Translations under genes and position numbers: made by a program
The notes under the pieces: model-generated
What the model was told of the DNA's origin: nothing
The model's input: the letters and a program-made list of their open reading frames with translations, nothing else
The model's database searches: none
Part shown: positions 54,841 to 63,365 of the stretch, piece by piece
Numbering within the stretch: position 1 is the first letter of the stretch
Layout: every line of letters begins with the position of its first letter
DNA from: Sinomonas atrocyanea
GTDB taxonomy: Bacteria; Actinomycetota; Actinomycetes; Actinomycetales; Micrococcaceae
Assembly: GCF_030812675.1 (NCBI RefSeq)
Contig: NZ_JAUSTE010000009.1
Location: forward strand, 1 to 64,000
Direction of reading: 5' to 3'
DNA: 64,000 bases

Positions 54841-56538
54841 GTGGCCCAGTCCATCGACGTCGGCACCGTACTCGGGGGGCGGTACAAAGTCACGTCTTCG
54901 ATCGTGACGTCCCACGAGAGCGACCTCGTCCTCGACGGCGTGGACCAAGTCCTGAACCGGCCCGTGAGCATTCTCGTCGCGGGCCCCTCGAATGCCGACC
55001 AGCTCGCCCAGAGCGCCCGCGAGGTGGCCATGGGCGAGCGGCACGGTTCCGTCCAGGTGCTGGACCTCGGGATCAGCCACGGGTCCACATACCTCATCAC
55101 GAACCACACGTCGCCTGCGGACCTGCTCGACCTGATCGTCCCGCAGGAGACGCCCTACGTCGAGCCGTTCTTCACCGACACCCTGGGCAGCGAGATCTTC
55201 GGCGAATCCCGGTCGCGCGAGCCGGAGACGTACGACGGCATGGTGGACCCGGGACGCCCCGACCAGTACATCCGCTATGACGACTACGGGCAGCCGGAGC
55301 ATCACGAGGGCGAGGACGCCCACGGCGGTGCTGCCGGCGCGGCAGCTGCTGGCGGGGCCGCTGGTGCCGCCGCCGCCGCGGCTGCAGCACGGCGGCAGCA
55401 CCAGCAGTACGAACAGGGCGGTTTCCCTCCCCCGCAGGCCCGGCCTGAGCAGCAGCCTCCGCGCACGGCGCAGGGGCCGGCCGCAGCCCCCGGATCCGTC
55501 CCGCCGCCCCCGCAGGCGCCCCCTCGCTCGGGCGGCGGCCCGTCGTCCTCCGCTGACGCCGCCACGCAGTCCTTCCGTTCGGCGGCCGTTCCAGGAGCCG
55601 CTGCTGCGGGTGCTGGTGCTGCGGGTGCGGGTGCCACGGGTGCGGGTGCCGAGCCCGCGTCCGAGGCCGCGTCCCCGAAGGTCAGCCCTTGGTCACCCGG
55701 GGACCGGGATGCCTCGGCTGGCACCCCGACGGCGCCCGCGCCTCAGCAGAAGCCCGCCCCGCAGCCGCAGCAGCGCCACCATGAGCCGTCGGCCGGCGCG
55801 GCGCCCTTCCTGCCTGCGGCGGTCAGGCCGTCGTCATCCGCCCCTCGCGTCGCCGACTACGAGGACGACGACGAGGCGACGCGCCCGCGCTCGATGCCCT
55901 GGCTCGTCGGCGGGGTGCTCGCCGTGGTGCTCATCGCCGCGCTCATCTTCGCCTTCACCACCCTCGGCGGACTGTTCCAGCCGCAGCAGGGAGGCACGGC
56001 CAACAGCACGAGCCAGCCCAGCCAGCAGCCAACTGCCAGCCAGGAGACCACGGCGTCTGCGTCGGCCGCGCCTACGGCACCCACGGCGCCGCCCGCCATC
56101 GATTCGGTCACCCGGCTCAACCCCGAAGACCTCTCCTTCGCGAACTCGTTCGACAGCAGGCTGCCGCTGACCTTCGACGGGAACACCGCCACGTACTGGT
56201 CCGACATGGAGTTCGCACGCGAGGACTGGGGCGGATTCACCAAGAGCGTTGCCCTCTCGGTCAAGCTCGCGAACCCCGCCCAGGTCAAGCAGGTCACGCT
56301 CATCCAGTCCGGGGGTTCGGGCGGAAACCTCAGCATCTACACCAACAGCCAGCCGAGCCTCAGCGGTGCCACCCTGGCGGGAACCACGTCCTTCACCGGG
56401 CCGCAGGTGTCGGTGCCCGTCAGCGGGACTCCCACCGCGCAGTACGTGATCATCCAGATCAACGCGCTCCCGCGGCTCTCCGCGCCCAAGACGCAGTACC
56501 CGTACGGACTCCGGCTCGCAGAGATCAAGGTCGAGTAG
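54841..56538 (+). CDS. Kinase-like N-lobe, linker, membrane helix and discoidin-like protein
   Basis: This 565-residue protein starts with a kinase N-lobe remnant (residues 8-105): LGGRYKVTSSIVTSHESDLV and RPVSILVA. The ATP-loop glycines and the VAIK lysine are replaced and there is no HRD or DFG loop, so it cannot phosphorylate. A disordered Pro/Ala/Gln linker (about 150-345) follows. One membrane helix (about 353-377) leads to an extracellular Ser/Thr/Ala-rich stretch and a discoidin-like C-terminal domain (about 425-565: DSVTRLNPEDLSFANSFDS onwards). It is the counterpart of the C-terminal half of mycobacterial MviN. The start is GTG 54841 after GGAGGT. Confidence 0.83.
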   Translation: MAQSIDVGTVLGGRYKVTSSIVTSHESDLVLDGVDQVLNRPVSILVAGPSNADQLAQSAREVAMGERHGSVQVLDLGISHGSTYLITNHTSPADLLDLIVPQETPYVEPFFTDTLGSEIFGESRSREPETYDGMVDPGRPDQYIRYDDYGQPEHHEGEDAHGGAAGAAAAGGAAGAAAAAAAARRQHQQYEQGGFPPPQARPEQQPPRTAQGPAAAPGSVPPPPQAPPRSGGGPSSSADAATQSFRSAAVPGAAAAGAGAAGAGATGAGAEPASEAASPKVSPWSPGDRDASAGTPTAPAPQQKPAPQPQQRHHEPSAGAAPFLPAAVRPSSSAPRVADYEDDDEATRPRSMPWLVGGVLAVVLIAALIFAFTTLGGLFQPQQGGTANSTSQPSQQPTASQETTASASAAPTAPTAPPAIDSVTRLNPEDLSFANSFDSRLPLTFDGNTATYWSDMEFAREDWGGFTKSVALSVKLANPAQVKQVTLIQSGGSGGNLSIYTNSQPSLSGATLAGTTSFTGPQVSVPVSGTPTAQYVIIQINALPRLSAPKTQYPYGLRLAEIKVE

Positions 56539-56563
56539 CGCCGAGTCCGCACGGCGGCAAGGC

Positions 56564-56593
56564 GAGGGCCCCGGGGTGATCCCCGGGGCCCTC
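56564..56593 (+). terminator. Terminator after the pseudokinase gene
   Basis: A perfect 13-bp stem (GAGGGCCCCGGGG and its complement) with loop TGAT lies 26 bases after the stop. An outer CACGGC/GCCGTG pair (56550-56555, 56595-56600) extends it. No T-run. Confidence 0.75.
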
Positions 56594-56746
56594 TGCCGTG
56601 TCCCAGCACGTATGACCCGCGCTTGGGATTGAGCGCGGGCCCATGGGTACCCTTGGACCAGACAGCGTCCCGGAATATCGGCCCTCATCGGCGCGTTGTG
56701 GATGCTGACGCCAACCATTGATTGCCAAGGAAGAGGTACGCACTCC

Positions 56747-57721
56747 GTGAGCACTGCAGAGACGAGCGCAGAGATCCGCGACGTCATCGTCGTCGGTTCG
56801 GGTCCCGCGGGGTACACCGCTGGCATCTATACCGCGCGAGCCAACCTGAATCCGTTGATCTTCGCGGGTTCCGTGACCGCCGGCGGTGAGCTCATGAACA
56901 CCACCGAGGTCGAGAACTTCCCCGGCTTCCCTGAGGGGATCCAGGGCCCCGAGCTCATGGACAAGTTCGAGCAGCAGGCCTCGAAGTTCGGCGCCCAGAT
57001 CGAATTCGAGGACGTTGAGTCGCTCGAGCTCGAGGGCGACATCAAGACGGTGACCCTCTCCGGTGGTGAGTCCTACAGGGCACGCACGGTGATCATCGCG
57101 ACCGGCTCCGCGTACCGCGAACTCGGCCTCCCGAATGAGAAGCGCCTGTCGGGCCACGGCGTCAGCTGGTGTGCGACCTGCGATGGATTCTTCTTCAAGG
57201 ACCAGGACATCGCCGTCATCGGCGGCGGCGACTCCGCGATGGAGGAGGCGCTCTTCCTCACCAAGTTCGCTCGCTCGGTCACCGTGGTGCACCGGCGCGA
57301 TTCGCTGCGGGCCTCCAAGATCATGGCCGACCGTGCGCTCGCCCACGAGAAGATCACCTTCGTGTGGAACTCCGAGGTCGCAGACGTGGTCGGCGGCGAC
57401 AAGGTGACGGGTCTCAAGCTCCGCAACCTCGTCGACGGGAGCGAGTCCGAGATCGCCGTGACCGGCGTCTTCGTGGCCATCGGCAACGATCCCCGGACGA
57501 GCCTCGTCAAGGACGTTCTCGAGCTCACCCCAGAAGGGACGATCGCCGTCGAGGGCCGATCCTCCAAGACGAGCATCCCGGGCGTCTTCGCCGCCGGTGA
57601 CGTCGTCGACCCCACGTACCGGCAGGCGATCACTGCAGCCGGTTCGGGTTGTGTCGCCGCCCTGGACGTCGAGCACTATCTCGCGGACGTCGAAGCTCGT
57701 TCCCTCGCCGCACAGTCCTGA
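56747..57721 (+). CDS. trxB: Thioredoxin-disulfide reductase
   Basis: This 324-residue flavoprotein uses NADPH to reduce thioredoxin. The FAD-binding motif is [20 protein letters not shown], the redox motif CATC is in VSWCATCDG, and the NADPH-binding motif is [40 protein letters not shown] is the FAD-binding C-terminus. The length is typical. GTG 56747 is preceded by AAGAGG. It is followed by trxA 27 bases downstream in the same operon. Confidence 0.96.
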   Translation: MSTAETSAEIRDVIVVGSGPAGYTAGIYTARANLNPLIFAGSVTAGGELMNTTEVENFPGFPEGIQGPELMDKFEQQASKFGAQIEFEDVESLELEGDIKTVTLSGGESYRARTVIIATGSAYRELGLPNEKRLSGHGVSWCATCDGFFFKDQDIAVIGGGDSAMEEALFLTKFARSVTVVHRRDSLRASKIMADRALAHEKITFVWNSEVADVVGGDKVTGLKLRNLVDGSESEIAVTGVFVAIGNDPRTSLVKDVLELTPEGTIAVEGRSSKTSIPGVFAAGDVVDPTYRQAITAAGSGCVAALDVEHYLADVEARSLAAQS

Positions 57722-57748
57722 GCCCCCCTACAGATCGGAACAGAAGAG

Positions 57749-58078
57749 ATGAGCAACGCCAAGAACGTTACCGATGCCGAGTTCACCGACAAGGTCCTCA
57801 TGTCCGAAAAGCCGGTCATTGTGGACTTTTGGGCCGAATGGTGCGGGCCGTGCCGCAAGCTCGGCCCCATCCTCGATGACATCTCCGTCGAGTACGCCGA
57901 CAAAGTTGATGTGGTGAAGGTCGATGTCGACAACAACCCGAACATCGCTGCCGAGTACGGCATCACCTCCATTCCTGCGGTTTACCTCTTTGAGAAGGGC
58001 AAGGTGACCGGAACGGTCATCGGTGCGCGGCCCAAGCAGTACTTCGAGAAGGAGTGGAACGAGGTCCTCGCGAAGTAG
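57749..58078 (+). CDS. trxA: Thioredoxin
   Basis: This 109-residue thioredoxin-fold protein reduces disulphides in target proteins with the active site WCGPCRK. It lies in a VIVDFWAEWCGPC context typical of the family and has the cis-Pro loop ITSIPAVYLF. It is encoded 27 bases after trxB and ends the operon, which is followed by a T-tract terminator. Confidence 0.97.
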   Translation: MSNAKNVTDAEFTDKVLMSEKPVIVDFWAEWCGPCRKLGPILDDISVEYADKVDVVKVDVDNNPNIAAEYGITSIPAVYLFEKGKVTGTVIGARPKQYFEKEWNEVLAK

Positions 58079-58102
58079 ATACTTCGGAGAGCCCCACGCT
58101 CC

Positions 58103-58131
58103 AGGGGAGGACGCGCGTTGCGTCCTCCCCT
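58103..58131 (+). terminator. Rho-independent terminator of trxB-trxA
   Basis: A perfect 12-bp stem (AGGGGAGGACGC and complement) with a five-base loop is followed by TTTTT, the standard intrinsic terminator form, 24 bases after the trxA stop. Confidence 0.9.
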
Positions 58132-58207
58132 TTTTCTATGCCCGGGTTCTTCGGTGCACCGGCTCACTGGGTCCAAAAGGCTCATCAAAGGTGGGCCCTT
58201 CAGCGGG

Positions 58208-58223
58208 CGTTTCACGTGAAACA
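58208..58223. other. parS site 1
   Basis: CGTTTCACGTGAAACA matches the parS consensus TGTTTCACGTGAAACA with one mismatch at the first base. It is the parS most distant from parB. Confidence 0.92.
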
Positions 58224-58626
58224 CGACGTTCCGGTTATGCGAACCGAACGGGGACGTCTCAGCGAGATGCCGCCGACCAGCAGCCCTCCCGATACCCATT
58301 TCAAGCGCATTCCTGAAGCGTCGGGATGTGTAGGGCCAGCACGCTAGGGCACCCGCCGCTTCCCACCCGGAGAAGCGCGCGCCGCGAACCGGGGGTAAGG
58401 CCGTCGCGCTGACCCAATGGGAGGGGCGCGCGGCGCTCCGCAGGGCTTGGGCGGTTCGGTGAGCTTTGGCGAGCCCAGTGGCTGCTGCAATCCCGCACTT
58501 CGTGCGAAGGCGGCTCATCTTTCATTATCGGTAACAGACCTCCTGTGCGCGGTGTCTGAAAGCGGTGCCTAAAGTGCGCGAGCTCCCGGTCACGCCATGA
58601 GATGCGTCGCGGGCGGATTCCCGTCT

Positions 58627-58642
58627 TGTTTCACGTGAAACA
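58627..58642. other. parS site 2 (perfect)
   Basis: TGTTTCACGTGAAACA is an exact 16-base consensus parS and the only perfect one in the window, so it may be the strongest nucleation site for ParB spreading. Confidence 0.96.
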
Positions 58643-59713
58643 GTGCGCTGCTTCAGGTGGCGGCATCGGACGATCCGGGGTGGTGCGATTCGTTCAGACA
58701 CGTGGCTGAGACATCGTGCCGTCCACGCAAGGTGCGGAGGGCAGCGCGCTCTTTGACAGACCCTTCGATGGATAGTGGCCTGTGCGCAGAGCTCACCTGA
58801 GGAGCCGACACGTCGCCTCATACCCGCGGACGGCCCTCAAGACCGCTCAGCGCAAACCGTTCATCCGCGACGCCCAGCCGGTCGCAACTCTCCAGATACG
58901 ATCCTCCGTACGTGCCGACACTACGCTCGCCGACCGCCATATGGAATGCGGGCGGACCCATACCCGGCTGCGGCACCAGAAGATGGCGGAGCCAGCCATT
59001 GGCACACGATCTGACAAGCGAGCCCGGGCGACTAGTGAGATCTGGTCCTCGCGCTCGTACAGATCCGTGCAACGGTGCGAGTCTGCGGAACGGCGCGCTT
59101 TCCGAGGTAAACCTCGTTGAGCCTCTCTCCACTGCGGCCGGCCCGTTCCTCGAACTTCTATCTGCGTGAACAGAGGAGCCGTCGGCTCAGTCCACCGCGA
59201 TGGTGACCGCGTCGCGGTGAGCCCATATCCTGTGAGAATCTGACGGAACGCCCAGTGCTCGAGACACCTCCTCCTGATGATCAAGCGGTCGTCGTTCCTG
59301 ACAGACGGGCCAAGCAGGGCGAGGATCATCGGGCCGTCTCTTCCTCCACGTCGCCGTCCGGGCACTACGACAGTCTGGTCCAGGTGCGGCCCGCCACTTC
59401 TCAGCTCCTTCCATCGGGGACCGGGGCGATACACGGGCTCGAGTGCAACGGCCTCCTCCTCCCCACCGTCACGCACCCGTGCCCCCTTTGTTGCGCGGCG
59501 TCATTCATGCTAGATGGTGCACGCATGGCCGATGGTGAGTCTTTACCCTCACAGTGCGGGGCAAGCGCGGTGTGAGAAGTTTTCCCCTGCTCCGTCGGCC
59601 CGCTCATCCGGGCGGGCTAAGCAGCTCACCCGCGCGTTCCCAGTCGACTGATCGCCCCGTCCTAAAAGTGGGGCGGACCCGCCGCGCTGGAATACGGCGC
59701 CCATTGGTCGAGC

Positions 59714-59729
59714 GGTTTCACGTGAAACA
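59714..59729. other. parS site 3
   Basis: GGTTTCACGTGAAACA differs from consensus at the first base only. It lies 63 bases before the first DnaA box. Confidence 0.92.
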
Positions 59730-60016
59730 TGTCGCCATGACACTGCCTAGGCGGCACTTCGACACTCGCGGGAGGCTAGGCATCCACTGGCTTATCCACA
59801 TCCGTTCTGGAACGGACCGCGGTTCTCCACAGAGTTATCCACAGTCGGTATCCACAGAGGCCTGTCAGAAGCTCGCGGATCTCACTCAGCACCTGGGGCA
59901 CGACACCGATGCTTCGCCGCGGCCCAGCCCACTTCGCCTGCCTTTCGTCCGCACTGCTGAAGGTCCTCCCGGCAGGCGTAAGCCGGCGTGTGGACCCGCC
60001 TATGGGGTTTCCGCCC

Positions 60017-60056
60017 TTGAATTCGGCCGTTTCCGGTCTACTTTCGATGCAGGAGG
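60017..60056 (+). promoter_or_regulatory. Promoter and Shine-Dalgarno of the 28-codon gene
   Basis: A -35 TTGAAT (60017-60022) and -10 TACTTT (60039-60044) stand 16 bases apart. AGGAGG follows at 60051-60056, five bases before the ATG at 60062. This is the best promoter-plus-ribosome-site combination in the gene-poor region. Confidence 0.55.
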
Positions 60057-60061
60057 CTCAC

Positions 60062-60148
60062 ATGACGAGGTCACAGGTTCGCGGGAAAACTCGTTCGCGA
60101 CGCCTCGGGCGCCGGGCAGCTGTCGCCGCGAGGCGGTGTACTGGGTAG
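60062..60148 (+). CDS. Candidate 28-residue basic peptide
   Basis: The frame starts MTRSQVRGKTRSRRLGRRAA and has ten Lys/Arg residues among 28, with one Cys near the end. It lies between the two groups of DnaA boxes and has a promoter, an AGGAGG and a five-base spacer. No family is recognised. A short cationic peptide could bind DNA or RNA, but this is inference. The rest of the region shows no comparable small gene. Confidence 0.45.
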   Translation: MTRSQVRGKTRSRRLGRRAAVAARRCTG

Positions 60149-60803
60149 GAAATGGCGGAGGAGCGGTCTTCCGAGGGCCACATAATGGATCTCGCCGCCA
60201 CTATCCCCAGCTGCTATCCACAGCGTTATCCACAGCCGGCCGTCGCGAGGCTCTCCGGTGATCACAGGGATATCCACAGCGGCAGCGCTGAGCACCTGCG
60301 GTCACAGCAGCGACGGTTCCGCCGCGGCGGGGCTGACGGCAGTGTGCGTTCTGCGCGCAGAGCCAGCCCATTCGGCCGAATGCACAGCGTCATGAGGCCG
60401 CCGACGCTGCCGTCCGCAAGGTAGAACAAGTTCAGAATGAACGGACTCCACGAGTGGCTGGTCCATGTCTATCTGCGCTGCTATCACTCATCTGTGACCG
60501 GTCTGCCCGTCGCGCCGCCCGCTGGTACAAGGGACCTACGCACGTGCATGTCCTGGTCCTTGCCACCGATTCCTCACGCTCCTGAAAAGGCGTCATTTTG
60601 GGCGCACCAGCTGGCGACCGCTGCGCAGTTGACGGAGAGATCTTGCGCCAGCTCCGGAAGAGGAGCGTCCTCTCCAAAAGACAGCTCAGAGGCTGAGTGA
60701 CGGCCCACCAGAGCGCGAGGACGGATGAGGGTCATTTCGGCGCGCCGAGCCGTCGCACGCCAGCGGCCAAACGCGTGCTTGGCAGTGCTGACACAACGTC
60801 CGC

Positions 60804-60819
60804 TGTTTCACGTGAAACG
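60804..60819. other. parS site 4
   Basis: TGTTTCACGTGAAACG differs from consensus at the last base only. Confidence 0.92.
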
Positions 60820-61116
60820 CTGCCGTGCACGCTCTCCGGCCGCCACGGTATACAGGCAATACCGCGAGTACCCACTATTCGCCGGAAACGACCGGGCAGA
60901 TGTGGGCCTGAACCACTTTGGCGTCGACAGCGGTTTTATGGCTAACGGCCATAGCGCCGGCGCCGCGGCGTCGCGAAAGCCGGCGATTCGCTGCCCCATG
61001 CGAAAACAAGTCGACTCGGCCTACTGCCGGGATTGCTGGCAGGCTTCGAACAGCGCACGTTCATCGGCGAACGGCCGCATCATCCTAACCGGTGCCACCC
61101 GGGAGCGCGGCGCGGC

Positions 61117-61132
61117 CGTTTCACGTGAAACA
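61117..61132. other. parS site 5
   Basis: CGTTTCACGTGAAACA differs from consensus at the first base only. Confidence 0.92.
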
Positions 61133-61578
61133 CCGAAGGGCTTCTCAACAGGTGAGCGGAAGGTGGGCGCAAATTGGAGCGATGCTCGTTGCTGCCCACG
61201 ACAGAACAGCGACTTTTATGGAGCGGTGAGCACGGTGGGTCCGGAAGAAGACTGAGCCTCCTGCGTGCACTCGGCGCAATTCCAGTACACCTTCTTCCTT
61301 TGATCTGTAGCGGTCGGATCAGGAGCGGAACAGAAATGATGCAACCGCCGCGACAATCGAGTGGAGCACTGTCCAGCTCCCAGCTCTCACGCCAACCGCA
61401 GTCTGATGCCTGTCGAACCCATAAGCGGTCTGGCCTGCAGATGAGATGACTCTCATCCGCACCGTCAACCCGGTACCACCCCGTTACATGCAGGCGCCCT
61501 ACCCCTCGAACGCGACAAGCACCGCCGGCAGCAACGTCATCACTCGTCACTGTGCGAAACCATAGAACGGTGACGAGA

Positions 61579-61633
61579 CGGCGCGCCGTGTGCTTTTCTG
61601 ACCGGTCGGCGCGCCGTGTGCGTTCTGACTAGT
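61579..61633 (+). repeat. Tandem direct repeat of about 28 bp
   Basis: CGGCGCGCCGTGTGC occurs at 61579-61593 and again at 61607-61621, each followed by a similar TTCTGAC-type tail. The two units are adjacent. It lies between parS site 5 and parB and may be a remnant of a duplication. Confidence 0.7.
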
Positions 61634-62018
61634 CGGCTCACCAGGGAAGTCGACCAGTCAGGCCCACTGTGCGCGGAGGGCGCGCTCCGCATCTTGGAGG
61701 GCGACCGGTACCGCAACGGTGATCCGAAAAGGTCAGCGGGGGTCGGATCCTGTCAGGAGAACGTCTTACCGGTGGCCGCAGCCAGGCGCAGGACACGACG
61801 ACAAATTCCTGGCCCACCAGAGCAGGTACAGCACCGCCGATGAGTCAATCTTCTGAGAAATATGTCTGCGCAAAACGGGGCACAATGCACAGCCCCACAA
61901 ACGGTGAAACTCACGATGAGCAGTTTTGCCGTCCAGTGCTGAGACGTGTCTCGGTAACAAGGGACGTCTTTGCGACTGCAGAGCCCCACATTGGCCGAGC
62001 CGCATCAGCCAAAAACAA

Positions 62019-62042
62019 GGCCCGTTTCACGTGAAACGGGCC
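62019..62042. other. parS site 6 within a 24-bp palindrome beyond parB
   Basis: The parS core at 62023-62038 (CGTTTCACGTGAAACG, two end mismatches) sits in a perfect 24-base palindrome, symmetrical to GGCC ends. It lies 26 bases downstream of the parB stop and could also serve as a terminator hairpin for parB. Confidence 0.85.
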
Positions 62043-62068
62043 CTGTGCGATGTCAGCGAGCAAAAACG

Positions 62069-63286
62069 CTATTCCTCTTCGGGGCTGATCAGCGTCATGA
62101 TGCGGTTGAGATCCTCCACGGAGGCAAACTCGATGCTGACCTTGCCCTTCCGTGCTCCGAGGGTGATCTTCACGTTCGTGTCGAGACGATCCGCCAGATT
62201 CGAGGCCAAGAAGTCGAGCCGCTCGTGCCGGGCGTTGTTCCGCGTCGATGCGCGCCGCGCCTCCTGAGGCTCCTGATACAGGGCCACGGCTTCCTCGGTG
62301 GCGCGCACCGACAGACCCTCGGCAACAATCTTCTGAGCGATGCGCTCCATTGCAGCGTCGTCAGGCAGGGACAGGAGTGCCCTCGCATGGCCGGCGCTGA
62401 GCACGCCTGCGGCCACCCGACGCTGGACGAGCGGCGGAAGGCGGAGCAGCCGGATGGTGTTGGAGACCTGGGGCCGTGAGCGGCCGAGGCGATCCGCGAG
62501 CTCCTCGTGCGTAGTTCCGAAGTCCTGGAGGAGCTGCTGGTAGGCAGCTGCCTCTTCAAGGGGGTTCAGCTGGCTCCGGTGGAGGTTCTCGAGGAGCGCG
62601 TCGCGGAGCAGGGCGTCGTCACCTGTCTCGCGGACGATCGCCGGGATAGCGGTCAGTCCTGCGGCCTTCGCCGCCCGCCAGCGCCGCTCGCCCATGACGA
62701 GTTCATAGCTTTCGCTACCGGGCTCGGTTGACTTCCTGACAACGATCGGCTGCAGGATCCCGATCTCACGCACTGAGTGCACGAGCTCCGCCATGTCGTC
62801 CTCATCGAAGACCGTACGGGGCTGCTTCCGGTTGGGGTGGATGTCGTCCACGCCGACTTCGGCGAACTGGGCTCCCGGAACCTCGACGAGGTCGAGCTCG
62901 TCCTCCGCCGGTGCGCGCTTTGCCCGGGAACGGCCCGCGCGTGGCTGAGGCTGCCCGGGGGCCGATGAGTCGACCGCGGGGCTGTCCTCCCCGGGATCGG
63001 CGTCTGCGTCGACAGAGGAGGGCCCGGAGGCAGGAAGATCCGCAGACGACGCAGAGGACCCCGCAGTGCCCCGACTGTCACGGTCACCGGTCGAGGCCTG
63101 CGCGTCATCCATGGTCTCGGCATCAGGAGTCTCCGCCTGCTCCTGCGACCCCTGAGCGGTCCGGCGCCCCGTGTCGGGGAAGAACAGGTCGACGGGGCGC
63201 GACGGCGTCGTCGAGCCGCTAGCCGGGGCCGTGCTCGGGATGAGGGCTCCCAAGCCCCGGCCGAGTCCTCGGCGCTTCTCGCTCAT
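62069..63286 (-). CDS. parB: Chromosome partitioning protein ParB
   Basis: This 405-residue CTPase binds parS and loads onto DNA as a sliding clamp. The N-terminus [18 protein letters not shown] is the ParA-interacting tail. A disordered Ser/Ala/Asp/Glu-rich stretch (about residues 20-110) is longer than in many ParBs. The core has the CTP motif Gly199-Glu-Arg-Arg202 ([11 protein letters not shown]), [21 protein letters not shown], a helix-turn-helix ([24 protein letters not shown]) and a C-terminal dimer domain. ATG 63286 follows GGGAGGAAA. Confidence 0.96.
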   Translation of the reverse strand: MSEKRRGLGRGLGALIPSTAPASGSTTPSRPVDLFFPDTGRRTAQGSQEQAETPDAETMDDAQASTGDRDSRGTAGSSASSADLPASGPSSVDADADPGEDSPAVDSSAPGQPQPRAGRSRAKRAPAEDELDLVEVPGAQFAEVGVDDIHPNRKQPRTVFDEDDMAELVHSVREIGILQPIVVRKSTEPGSESYELVMGERRWRAAKAAGLTAIPAIVRETGDDALLRDALLENLHRSQLNPLEEAAAYQQLLQDFGTTHEELADRLGRSRPQVSNTIRLLRLPPLVQRRVAAGVLSAGHARALLSLPDDAAMERIAQKIVAEGLSVRATEEAVALYQEPQEARRASTRNNARHERLDFLASNLADRLDTNVKITLGARKGKVSIEFASVEDLNRIMTLISPEEE

Positions 63287-63365
63287 AGCGGTTTCCTCCC
63301 TTGAGCCCGATCGCCCGGGCACTGGCTGTTCACAGGTGGTGCGAGACGGATGACCCGCCGACGAG

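Larger units (their letters stand above)
59792..60278 (+). promoter_or_regulatory. DnaA-box cluster in two groups
   Basis: Exact TTATCCACA occurs at 59792-59800, 59835-59843 and 60226-60234. One-mismatch copies lie at 59823-59831 (TTCTCCACA), 59848-59856 (GTATCCACA), 60214-60222 (CTATCCACA) and 60270-60278 (ATATCCACA). All face the same way. The two groups are separated by about 360 bases that include a small peptide gene. It is a DnaA-binding region, possibly origin-like or a titration site, not shown to be oriC. Confidence 0.75.
58132..62018. other. Near gene-free region with parS sites and DnaA boxes (centromere-like)
   Basis: This stretch of about 3.9 kb between trxA and parB has no recognisable conserved gene on either strand. 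Open frames are present but run through parS or DnaA sites and match no family. It contains five of the six parS sites, the two-part DnaA-box cluster at 59792-60278 and one candidate small peptide gene. Its base composition looks less GC-rich than the coding flanks. This is unusual in a compact genome and suggests a structural chromosome site. Confidence 0.8.

Noticed and set aside
58753-58778. Promoter TTGACA with TAGTGG in the gene-poor region
   Set aside because: Spacing is 14 bases and the -10 lacks the final T, and no gene follows.
59554-60261. A 235-codon frame in the parS region
   Set aside because: It runs through parS site 3 and several DnaA boxes and translates to no known family.
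59792-60278. Canonical oriC
   Set aside because: dnaA and dnaN are not adjacent; they are expected to the right of parA. The cluster is therefore called a DnaA-binding region only.
60725-61255. A 176-codon frame in the parS region with a GAGGAC before its ATG
   Set aside because: It reads through parS site 4 and parS site 5, has no homology and lacks the codon bias of real genes in this window.
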